From the NCBI GenBank assembly GCA_020072645.1, contig JAIQGK010000003.1, positions 1 to 64,000 of the forward strand: a stretch of DNA of 64,000 bases. The letters are read 5' to 3'. Positions 1 to 6,421 of the stretch are shown piece after piece; position 1 is the first letter of the stretch, and every line of letters begins with the position of its first letter. The DNA comes from Terriglobia bacterium (GTDB lineage Bacteria > Acidobacteriota > Terriglobia > Terriglobales > Acidobacteriaceae). The position numbers and the translations under genes are program-made. A model generated the notes under the pieces. The model made no database searches. It worked only from the letters and a program-made list of their open reading frames with translations, and was not told the origin of the DNA.

Positions 1-1
1 G

Positions 2-136
2 CAACACCGTCACGAACATCTTCTTCCCTGGCTTCACCATTACAACTGGCACCGTCCTCATGGTAGCCTCAACCATGTTCCACCTATCAGCCGCTCCGGC
101 CTCGATCGGAACAACCTCTTGAGACTCCACATCTAA
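2..136 (+). pseudogene. C-terminal fragment of an IS481-type transposase
   Basis: The first 44 codons form an open frame ending in TAA at 134-136. The frame is open at the window edge, so the gene may be intact outside it. The translation contains HHYNWHRPHGSLNHVPPISR followed by a Leu- and Arg-rich tail. The YNxxRPHxSLxxxPP pattern is the hallmark C-terminal end of DDE transposases of the IS481/IS3 integrase-core group, and the ISR...NLLRLH ending is typical of IS481. The catalytic DDE residues would lie upstream, out of sight. No right terminal inverted repeat could be proven in the 130 bases that follow. Confidence 0.75.
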
Positions 137-271
137 CCCAATGCATCTGTGATTGGCGCGATTCGAAAAAATAGAAGAGCAGGAAAATACGGATGAACAC
201 AGATCATGCGGACCGCGAGATTGCCAATCGCGGACATTAAGAAAAATGGCGAACGTGGTAAAGTGAGCGCC

Positions 272-1072
272 ATGCCCACAATCAAGGTTAATGGCGTCAA
301 TCTCTTTTACAAGGAATCCGGCGACGGTCTGGAGACCATTGTCTTCTCCCACGGGCTGCTGATGGACCATTCCATGTTTGAGCCGCAACGCGCCGTGTTT
401 GAAAAGCAGTACCGCGTGATTGCCTATGACCATCGCGCGCAGGGCCAATCCGAAGACATAGGGCGTGGATACGACATGTCCACCATCGCTGACGACGCAG
501 CCCTGCTGATTCGCGCGCTCAAGGCCGCGCCCTGCCACTTCGCCGGTCTCTCCATGGGAGGATTCGCCGGCATGCGCGTGGCCGCGCATCATCCCGAGCT
601 GATTCGCACGCTCACGCTGATGAACACGACGGCGATGCAAGAAAAGCTTTCAAACCGCGTGCGCTACAACCTGCTTGCGCAAATGGTGAAGATCGTTGGT
701 CCGGCGCCGTTTACGCCGATCGCAGTGAAAGAACTCTTTGGCCGCACCACGCGCATGAGTGCGGAGCGCCGTCCCATGCTGGAGCAGTGGACTGGGAAAC
801 TGCGCGCCCGTCCGAAAAACATTGCGCCTTCACTGCAGGCGGTGATGAACCGGCGCCAGCTCCGGGCGGAGGAGATGGCCGCAATCCGTTGCCCCACGCT
901 GGTTATCACCGGTGAAGACGACACAGCCCAGCCGCCATCCAATTCAGCAAGCCTGATTGCCGGTATACGCGGCGCCCGCCATGTGAACATTCCCGGCGCG
1001 GGCCACAGCAGTTGCCTTGAAACTCCGGACGCAGTGATCATGGCAATGCGGGATTTCTTCCAGGCGGCATAA
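272..1072 (+). CDS. alpha/beta-fold hydrolase (3-oxoadipate enol-lactonase-like)
   Basis: A 266-residue cytosolic alpha/beta hydrolase. The oxyanion region SHGLLMDHSMF, the nucleophile elbow GLSMGG with its Ser, the acid in TGEDDTAQP and the catalytic His in PGAGHSS appear in the expected order and spacing of the catalytic triad. The closest recognisable families are 3-oxoadipate enol-lactonases and non-haem haloperoxidase-like esterases, which hydrolyse small esters or lactones; the substrate cannot be read from the sequence. The frame is open upstream to 206, but homologues begin near MPTIKVNG, so the ATG at 272 is preferred although no strong ribosome-binding site precedes it. It stands alone, with no co-oriented gene close enough to form an operon, so context gives no pathway. 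Confidence 0.85.
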   Translation: MPTIKVNGVNLFYKESGDGLETIVFSHGLLMDHSMFEPQRAVFEKQYRVIAYDHRAQGQSEDIGRGYDMSTIADDAALLIRALKAAPCHFAGLSMGGFAGMRVAAHHPELIRTLTLMNTTAMQEKLSNRVRYNLLAQMVKIVGPAPFTPIAVKELFGRTTRMSAERRPMLEQWTGKLRARPKNIAPSLQAVMNRRQLRAEEMAAIRCPTLVITGEDDTAQPPSNSASLIAGIRGARHVNIPGAGHSSCLETPDAVIMAMRDFFQAA

Positions 1073-1261
1073 AGGCCGGGAAGTTGTTTCTTGATTCCTG
1101 CCTGTGACGCAATGTCCGTTATCGAACACCGTTATGCCAATAGCGGTCAGTGCTTTTCAATGAAAGCCGCCTTTTCTCCTTGGATAATCAGCTATTTGGC
1201 TTGGCTTCTGCCGGCGGTAGACTGATTGCAAGAGAAGAAGACGTTTCCAAGGAGAGCATGC

Positions 1262-1903
1262 ATGAAAATTCTGTCCTTGCTCACGTTTGCCCTGGCGTTG
1301 CCCGCGCTCACGGCCAGACCTATATGCACTTATTCCGGCGATGAGCCGGCCATCAGCAGTTCTACAGTTTCAGTCCACACAGTTCAGCGCGGCACCATGC
1401 CGTTTCATACGTTGGGCCGGGGAATGATGGCTCGCATTGGCCCCAACGCAAGAGCCAGAGTCCAGATTCTGCTCCCGTTTGCCCGGAACCTGAAGATCGG
1501 ACACCCAGCATCCATAAAGATCGTTGGGGTATGCGGAGCTTTGACCGGCAAGGTCGCCATGATCGGCGAATTGGGGACGGAGGAACAGGTCCCGATCGAG
1601 CTGGTTTTTGACCAGCCTCTGCCCACGGGCGTACGGGTTGGAGACAGCTCTGATGCCGTGATTGAATATGGCAGGATCGAAAACACACTGTTCATGGAAA
1701 GGGGCGGCTTCGGCCAAGCCAACACAGATGCGGTTGTGTTTCGCGTGGATCCGGACAGGAAACAGGCCACGCGCGTGAATGTGCGGTTCGGCGCCATCGC
1801 TTCAGAAATGATTGAGATCAAGTCAGGGCTGCACGAAGGAGACAAAGTGATCGTCAGCGACATGAGCCGCTGGGTGAACTACGACCGAATACGTCTCGAC
1901 TAG
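1262..1903 (+). CDS. exported, shortened membrane-fusion-protein homologue
   Basis: A 213-residue protein with a hydrophobic N-terminal signal sequence (MKILSLLTFALALPAL). The ATG at 1262 is chosen because AAGGAG lies about 8 bases upstream. The mature part matches periplasmic adaptors of ABC/RND exporters: an N-terminal VHTVQRG strand, a beta-barrel segment (RARVQILLP to IEYGRI), then the membrane-proximal segment ending in GLHEGDKVIVSDMS and YDRIRL, a typical adaptor C-terminus. The lipoyl/barrel-sandwich domain and coiled-coil hairpin that normally sit between the first strand and the barrel are absent: the frame jumps straight from one to the other without a stop or shift. No transporter gene is adjacent. 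It may be a standalone envelope protein or a decayed adaptor. Confidence 0.7.
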   Translation: MKILSLLTFALALPALTARPICTYSGDEPAISSSTVSVHTVQRGTMPFHTLGRGMMARIGPNARARVQILLPFARNLKIGHPASIKIVGVCGALTGKVAMIGELGTEEQVPIELVFDQPLPTGVRVGDSSDAVIEYGRIENTLFMERGGFGQANTDAVVFRVDPDRKQATRVNVRFGAIASEMIEIKSGLHEGDKVIVSDMSRWVNYDRIRLD

Positions 1904-1947
1904 CAGGCTGACACTCTGCGTGTGGCGCGACAGCGAAGAGCTTCCGC

Positions 1948-1953
1948 TATAAT
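1948..1953 (+). promoter_or_regulatory. consensus -10 box immediately before the NTF2-like gene
   Basis: TATAAT at 1948-1953 ends 12 bases before the ATG at 1966. A transcript would therefore start about 5-7 bases before the start codon. The -35 region is not convincing (GCGCGA at a 17-base spacing). No Shine-Dalgarno sequence fits between the two elements, which suggests near-leaderless translation. Confidence 0.5.
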
Positions 1954-1965
1954 TTTCAGAAATTT

Positions 1966-2457
1966 ATGGAAAAACGCTCTCGCTTCGCCTTTGCATTTGT
2001 GGTCCTAGCTTTGAGTGGCTGGTTGATGCTCTCTGCCCAGCAACATAACACCCCTGCCGGCACGCCAGGGCAGATTAAGGATGAGCTGATCCGCATTGAG
2101 CATGAAATTGGCCGCGCCAATCTCCAGTGCGACTATCACTATTTTGAGCGCATCGAAGCGGAAGAATTCATTTTTACCGATGCCACAGGGCGTGTCTCAA
2201 ACAAAGAACAAGACCTGGCGGGAGAAAAGGATTGTCATAAATCCGATGCCACTTACGATATCGATGAAACGGATGTGCGCCTTTATCCTCTCTCCGCTGT
2301 TGTCACAGGCCGCGTGACCATCACCAGAAAAGATAAGGACGGCAAAATCGTGAGGCGGCAGAGCCGTTTTACCGATGTGTTTGTGTGGCGCGATGCAGTC
2401 TGGCAGCTCGTAGCGGGCCACTCATCGCGGATCCCCGACGCGGCGGCGCAAAAATAG
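1966..2457 (+). CDS. exported NTF2-like/DUF4440 family protein
   Basis: A 163-residue protein with an N-terminal signal sequence (basic MEKRSR, then FAFAFVVLALSGWLMLSA, cleavage near AQQ). The mature part has the SnoaL/DUF4440 pattern of the NTF2-like cone fold: an N-terminal helix with ELIRIEHEIGRA, the segment F-x-R-I-x-A-E-E-F-I-F-T-D followed by a G-x-V-x-N-K turn, the strand VRLYPLSAVVTGRVT and the closing strand SRFTDVFVWRDAVWQLVAGHSSRI. Many exported DUF4440 proteins have no assigned activity; the pocket residues here do not identify a substrate. A consensus -10 box lies just before the ATG, so the gene probably has its own transcript. Confidence 0.75.
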   Translation: MEKRSRFAFAFVVLALSGWLMLSAQQHNTPAGTPGQIKDELIRIEHEIGRANLQCDYHYFERIEAEEFIFTDATGRVSNKEQDLAGEKDCHKSDATYDIDETDVRLYPLSAVVTGRVTITRKDKDGKIVRRQSRFTDVFVWRDAVWQLVAGHSSRIPDAAAQK

Positions 2458-2487
2458 TGTCGCACAGTCCGTTCCGCGTCAGCCGCA

Positions 2488-2516
2488 TTGGCCAGGAAAC
2501 TTCCGGCGCTTATAAT
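2488..2516 (+). promoter_or_regulatory. sigma70-type promoter of the small exported protein gene
   Basis: TTGGCC (2488-2493), a 17-base spacer and TATAAT (2511-2516). The predicted start point is about 6-8 bases before the ATG at 2530, so there is no room for a normal ribosome-binding site. This resembles the arrangement at the preceding gene. Confidence 0.6.
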
Positions 2517-2529
2517 CTGTACAGCTCTT

Positions 2530-2952
2530 ATGAGACGAGTCTTCCAAGCCGCATCAGCCTGTGCTCTCCTGATTCTTGGGGCCACTCTGCTTTTCGCAGT
2601 GCGAGGCCAGCAGCCCGCCCAATCACAGAATCCCGACGATATCCCAGTAACCGACGGAAGCTCTGGCCCATGTTCCATTGAATTCTCCGTTACTGACTCA
2701 GACGGCAAGCCAGTGTACGCTGCCCGCATTGATGTCCATCTGGCATACGGTGCGTTTGGCGCTCATAAGCTTGATATGGGGGTTTACACCAACACGCAGG
2801 GAAAAGCCAGATTCACCGGGATCCCCGCTAAGGTAAAAAAACCGCCAGTTGAGTTCAACGCCAAAAAAGATGACCTGGTCGGCGTGGCCACCATGGATCC
2901 CGCCACGGAATGCCAGGCCAGGCACGATATTGTGATGGCAAAGATAAAGTAA
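2530..2952 (+). CDS. small exported protein with a carboxypeptidase-regulatory-like fold
   Basis: A 140-residue protein. The ATG at 2530 is preferred over the upstream frame opening at 2488 because a good promoter ends at 2516 and the protein then starts with a clear signal sequence (MRRVFQAASACALLILGA). The mature part contains CSIEFSVTDSDGKPVYAARIDVH and later GVYTNTQGKARFTGIP. This is the pattern of CarboxypepD_reg/transthyretin-like beta-sandwiches, in which a D-x-x-G-x-P turn is followed by a strand and then a T-(N/D)-x-x-G-x-x-x-F strand. Two Cys, near the start and end of the domain, could form a disulfide. Function is unknown; such domains usually mediate binding or stability in the envelope. 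Confidence 0.6.
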   Translation: MRRVFQAASACALLILGATLLFAVRGQQPAQSQNPDDIPVTDGSSGPCSIEFSVTDSDGKPVYAARIDVHLAYGAFGAHKLDMGVYTNTQGKARFTGIPAKVKKPPVEFNAKKDDLVGVATMDPATECQARHDIVMAKIK

Positions 2953-3282
2953 TCGGCCCACGCGCAACGAGTGGAGCGAGAACCTAGCGTTGACTGCTCT
3001 TACTCTTATTCAAGATCGCAAGGGTTGCGAACAGCGCTGAATTGCGCTTTGAAATGCTGCACTCGCGAACTCTGAAGACCCGCCAACCTCGGGACCGCAA
3101 AAGTCGATTATTCCTGTTATCTCTCCGTTTTGTTTCGAGTCAACTTCTGAACCCAGTAATGGCGGTTTTGCTTTGGTATATGCCCGTCGTAGCAATGCGA
3201 ACAGCGGTGCCAAAAACATCCATCGATGAAAATCGCAATCCTCAACTTTTCTCTTTATGCGCGGGCAGAATTTTTTGATCTT
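2953..3282. other. intergenic stretch without recognised genes
   Basis: These 330 bases between two convergent genes contain no convincing coding frame and no U-tract terminator. AGCGC...GCGCT near 3034 could form only a small hairpin. From about 3080 the sequence becomes AT-richer, and this continues through the HNH gene. Confidence 0.5.
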
Positions 3283-3936
3283 TCAAGCTTGGGGTTTACG
3301 CGAGGAATCAAATCCATCCAAAAGCGACCTAATCTCCATTTCGGCAAAGTTTTGGCAATCGGAGTAGAGCTTGCTCAATAATGCAGGATGGGTTGTCATA
3401 AGGGATAGGACAGCTCGCTCATATTCTGGAAATAAACTACGAAATGAACGAATTCTTTGTAAGTTCTCGCCTAATCGTAGTCTTCGTTCTGTTTCATCAT
3501 TCCAGATACTCTTCCAATATTGGCAGGTGTGGCATTGCGCAGGACAACGGGTACCGTCATGAGACAAAAAAGATTCCCACCCGGTTCTTGCAAGCGAAAG
3601 AACTTTCAATGAGTCGTCTCGGCGCTTCTCGCCGTTGCACCTTCTACACGCTATCAAAACGTTGCCCGGTACATGGAGGCCGACGCGATAACGGTTCATG
3701 CCGTCGAGATGTTCAACACCGTACACGGTATTGGTCAGATCGCAAGAGCAATATGGGCACTCGTTATTGAACCGCGCGCGGACAAGCCTTTCATACTCTT
3801 CCCCATCAACTTTAATCGGCCAGTTTTGGCTGATCTTGCGACTCAATTCGTGAAGAAACATGCTGATCAGCTTGTTCGCCACGTCAGACTTGGCCCGCCG
3901 AGTAGCAGAACGTAGTTTGAAAACTGGATCTTTCAC
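3283..3936 (-). CDS. HNH endonuclease family protein
   Basis: A 217-residue protein starting at a GTG (3936). A purine-rich stretch (GGCGGAAGTGAAGG) precedes it, so the start is plausible but not certain. Residues 59-107 hold a zinc-bound HNH module: C60-x2-C63, H76-x-D78 and N81 (VEHLDGMNRY), N92 and C97-x2-C100 followed by NGEKRRDD. A second cysteine cluster, CPAQCHTC at 131-138, could bind another metal or DNA. HNH nucleases cut DNA with one metal ion; free-standing ones occur in mobile elements, restriction systems and phage-defence loci. No methylase, ATPase or recombinase lies beside it. The gene is visibly AT-richer than its surroundings, which suggests acquisition. Confidence 0.8.
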   Translation of the reverse strand: MKDPVFKLRSATRRAKSDVANKLISMFLHELSRKISQNWPIKVDGEEYERLVRARFNNECPYCSCDLTNTVYGVEHLDGMNRYRVGLHVPGNVLIACRRCNGEKRRDDSLKVLSLARTGWESFLSHDGTRCPAQCHTCQYWKSIWNDETERRLRLGENLQRIRSFRSLFPEYERAVLSLMTTHPALLSKLYSDCQNFAEMEIRSLLDGFDSSRKPQA

Positions 3937-4014
3937 CCTTCACTTCCGCCGCAAAGTGGGACTTAAACCAAAAGAAAATCGCAGAGAGAAACCACCCTTG
4001 GATTCATGTTTTTT

Positions 4015-4039
4015 GAACACGTAGTTTAACTCCGTGTTC
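4015..4039. repeat. perfect 7-bp inverted repeat upstream of the small gene pair
   Basis: GAACACG (4015-4021) and CGTGTTC (4033-4039) are separated by 11 bases and followed by CTTTTCC on the plus strand and preceded by a T-run. It could be a weak plus-strand terminator, an operator for the gene pair starting at 4104, or the remnant of an element end. Confidence 0.5.
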
Positions 4040-4103
4040 TTTTCCATTCAAATCATCCACACTGGATCCCATGGCGAGGGAAGCGCAGACCGTTAGAGGA
4101 GCA

Positions 4104-4388
4104 ATGGCACAGTTGATTCCACCAGACGCAGCAGCAAACGAAGGAACCACCAACGACGACCGAGCGCTTTGGGCAGAAGCGGCCCTGCTCGCCTTTGCGC
4201 AGCGTACAGGACTCGCTAAAGAAACAGTTGGCGACAAGGAAGATCGTTTTCTCATCATCTCCGACTTGCTCGCCGACCTGGGCCATTGGTGCGACCGTAA
4301 TGAGATTGACTTGCCGGAGGCGCTGAAACATGCGGCCCAGCATTATCATGCAGAAACTCACGGAACCGGAAAGCAGTTTAACCCATGA
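4104..4388 (+). CDS. conserved hypothetical protein, first gene of a coupled pair
   Basis: A 94-residue, mostly helical acidic protein with no signal peptide. The frame opens at 4071, but the ATG at 4104 has a strong ribosome-binding site (GAGGAG, 3 bases upstream) and gives MAQLIPPDAAA. The C-terminal half contains LIISDLLADLGHWCDRNEID followed by an EALKHAAQHYHAE helix. To my knowledge this pattern is common among small unknown proteins of Acidobacteria and of plasmids or mobile regions, where it occurs without assigned function. Its stop overlaps the ATG of the next gene (ATGA), so the two are translationally coupled. No function is proposed. Confidence 0.65.
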   Translation: MAQLIPPDAAANEGTTNDDRALWAEAALLAFAQRTGLAKETVGDKEDRFLIISDLLADLGHWCDRNEIDLPEALKHAAQHYHAETHGTGKQFNP

Positions 4389-4663
4389 AGCCACGGCAGG
4401 GAAAAACCAAAGCGACAGGGCACACGCGCAAGCGCCCCGTGCCCACAGGATGTGTTCGGTATACGGAGATGAAAGGCCGCACAGTGGAACGGATTGATGT
4501 TTGTCTTTCATCCGACTACCACTGCGTCTCAATCCGCTTTGAGGACAAGACCGACTTTACGGTGGAAATCGACACGCGCCTGGTCTTGACGGCACTGCAT
4601 TCAGACTGGAAGGCAGGAAATCAGCGCGTGCTCAAGCGGTGGGCGACCATCCGGGAAGAGTAG
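4385..4663 (+). CDS. conserved hypothetical protein, second gene of a coupled pair
   Basis: A 92-residue protein beginning at the ATG inside the stop of the previous gene (4-base overlap). The N-terminus is basic and disordered (MKPRQGKTKATGHTRKRP). A compact beta-rich part follows (VERIDVCLSSDYHCVSIRF, then FTVEIDTRLVLTALHSDW). It is not recognised. The basic tail and tight coupling with the acidic partner suggest that the two products act together, possibly on nucleic acid; that is inference only. Confidence 0.6.
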   Translation: MKPRQGKTKATGHTRKRPVPTGCVRYTEMKGRTVERIDVCLSSDYHCVSIRFEDKTDFTVEIDTRLVLTALHSDWKAGNQRVLKRWATIREE

Positions 4664-5180
4664 TTCTGGGTCGCGTACCCGCAACGATTCTCCATTCCAA
4701 AACTGCTGCAAGGACACTCTTTATCCGGCCATTGACATCGCCCCGGAAGCTGTCCTGGAAATCGCCAACAAATGCCGCACCCTCAGGCCTTTTACACAAG
4801 CGGCTTGACATCACCCAGATGCGGTTTTGCTTGACGCGAAGGCGAACAAATGGTAAAGTACATTGGCCGGGTTCAACTAGGAATCTTATGTGGTGACGAG
4901 GGGATCGGAAACGAACCACAGCCCTCTGCCGATTCTTGGGTAGATTGGGTGACCTTGGGTGGAAATGGGTGGACATAGGGGTAGGGGAGGGGGTGCGCGA
5001 AGCGCGCCTATCGTAATCGGAAAGGCAAATACCGACTGCGAGGGGAGTTTCGTTAATTCTGCAAGAAGGGCTGGCAGCCTCAAGACCTTACCATTACTCA
5101 CACGTCTAAATTGAATCGGCGGCGGCTCGGCTTTAATCCAAATATCAGGTGCTCCCAAGTCAGGTAACATTAAAACATTG
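4664..5180. other. 517-base non-coding stretch before the RND operon
   Basis: No frame here has coding character. It holds a good sigma70-like promoter (4831-4859), a G-rich tract around 4960-4990, and nothing resembling a structured RNA that I can name. The distance from that promoter to the RND adaptor start is about 320 bases, so a long untranslated leader or a small RNA is possible. Confidence 0.5.
4831..4859 (+). promoter_or_regulatory. sigma70-type promoter upstream of the RND operon
   Basis: TTGACG (4831-4836), exactly 17 bases, then TAAAGT (4854-4859). It points towards the efflux operon, 320 bases downstream. No better promoter was seen closer to that operon. Confidence 0.45.
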
Positions 5181-6272
5181 ATGATGATAAAGAAGTTAGT
5201 CATACCAACGACCGCTCTACTGGCGGTGGCAATGCTGGTTGCAGGCTGCGGCAGCGGCGCCAAGGCCGGAACTCCGTCCGGCCCACAGGCTTTTCCGGTT
5301 AAAACAATGACGGCGCAGCCAGAAATGGTGCCGATCTCAACCGATTACCTGGCGACGCTGCGATCGCGCAATGCCGCAACGCTCCAGCCGCTGGTAGAAG
5401 GCGATATCACCGAGATTTTTGTGAATTCCGGTGACCGGGTTGCCGCTGGCGCGCCAATCCTGGAAATTGATCCGCGCAAGCAGCAGGCGACGGTGAATAA
5501 CCAGGAAGCGGGGCTGAAATCCAAACAGGCGGTGATGCAGCAGGCGGCGATTGACCTTGACCGCAAGAAAAAGCTTTATGCCGCCGGGGTGCTGGCCAAG
5601 GCCGATCTGGACACGGCGCAAAACACTTACGACGCCGCCAAAGCCGACGCCGAAGCGTTGCAGGCGGGAATCCGCGAGCAGCAGGTGCAACTGCATTACT
5701 ACACGGTGCGCGCTCCGGCGGCGGGTGTGATTGGCGATATCCCTGTCCATGTGGGTGACCACGTAAGCGCCCAGACCGTTCTTACCACGGTGGACAAAGG
5801 CGGCGCGCTGGAAGCTTATCTGAACGTTCCGGCAGAAAAATCCGGGGCACTAAAAATCGGTATGCCGGTGGATCTGGTCGATGATCAGGGCAAGCCGCTC
5901 ACACGCACAAAGATCACCTTTATCTCACCGCACGTTGATACCGACTCACAAACACTGCTGGTAAAAACCCAGGTGCCCAACACCGACATGAAGTTCCGCA
6001 ACGCGCAGCAGGTGCACGCACGCGTGGTGTGGTCTGAGCGCAAGGCCACGGTGATTCCGATTACCGCCGTGACGCGCCTGAGCGGAAAGCTTTTTGCCTT
6101 TGTGGCTGAAGGCAACGGGCAACAGGCCGTGGCGCGGCAGCGCGTGATCCAGGTGGGCGATCTGGTCGGAAACGATTACGTAGTGCTCGACGGCATCAAC
6201 GCCGGCGACAAAATCATTATCACCAGCGTGCAGATGCTGGCGGACGGCATGCCGGTGGTGCCGCAGTCGTAA
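5181..6272 (+). CDS. RND efflux periplasmic adaptor lipoprotein (AcrA/MexA-like)
   Basis: A 363-residue adaptor that links an inner-membrane RND pump to an outer-membrane channel. A lipobox (MLVAGC, lipidated C23) follows a hydrophobic signal. The barrel-sandwich half starts at ATLRSRNAATLQPLVEGDI with VNSGDRVAAGAPILEID. An alpha-hairpin rich in Gln, Ala and Lys (about residues 100-165) is followed by the second lipoyl half VRAPAAGVIGDIPVHVGDHV. The beta-barrel and membrane-proximal domains complete it (ITAVTRLSGKLFAFV, GLNAGDKIII-type ending). TTG, ATG and ATG codons occur in a row at 5178-5184; the first ATG is taken. There is no clear ribosome-binding site beyond AGGT. The pump gene follows after 149 bases that contain a palindromic repeat; no outer-membrane factor gene is nearby. 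Confidence 0.9.
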   Translation: MMIKKLVIPTTALLAVAMLVAGCGSGAKAGTPSGPQAFPVKTMTAQPEMVPISTDYLATLRSRNAATLQPLVEGDITEIFVNSGDRVAAGAPILEIDPRKQQATVNNQEAGLKSKQAVMQQAAIDLDRKKKLYAAGVLAKADLDTAQNTYDAAKADAEALQAGIREQQVQLHYYTVRAPAAGVIGDIPVHVGDHVSAQTVLTTVDKGGALEAYLNVPAEKSGALKIGMPVDLVDDQGKPLTRTKITFISPHVDTDSQTLLVKTQVPNTDMKFRNAQQVHARVVWSERKATVIPITAVTRLSGKLFAFVAEGNGQQAVARQRVIQVGDLVGNDYVVLDGINAGDKIIITSVQMLADGMPVVPQS

Positions 6273-6276
6273 ATCA

Positions 6277-6400
6277 GCAACTGGCAATTAGCCAAACAAC
6301 TCACCGCAAAGGACGCAAAGATCGCAAAGGAAAAAGGGGATTCGGATTTTTCCATTTTTCGCGTCTTTGGTGTGAACGGATTGGGCTAATTGCCAATTGC
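6277..6400. repeat. palindromic intergenic repeat splitting the RND operon
   Basis: Two 17-base arms at 6277-6293 and 6384-6400 are reverse complements except for one base (GGCAATTAGCC core). The 90 bases between them include a triplicated motif related to GCAAAGGACGCAAAGATCGCAAAGG and, further on, GCGTCTTTGG, which can pair with part of it. The whole can fold into one long hairpin between the adaptor stop and the pump start. Similar GCAAAG-type intergenic repeats are familiar from Acidobacteria genomes (recollection, not checked). Confidence 0.7.
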
Positions 6401-6421
6401 TAACCTGTTACAGGATTCTTC

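Noticed and set aside
4851-4890. GGTTCAACT resembling a tRNA T-loop
   Set aside because: Flanking bases do not pair into a T stem, and no acceptor, D or anticodon arm can be built upstream.
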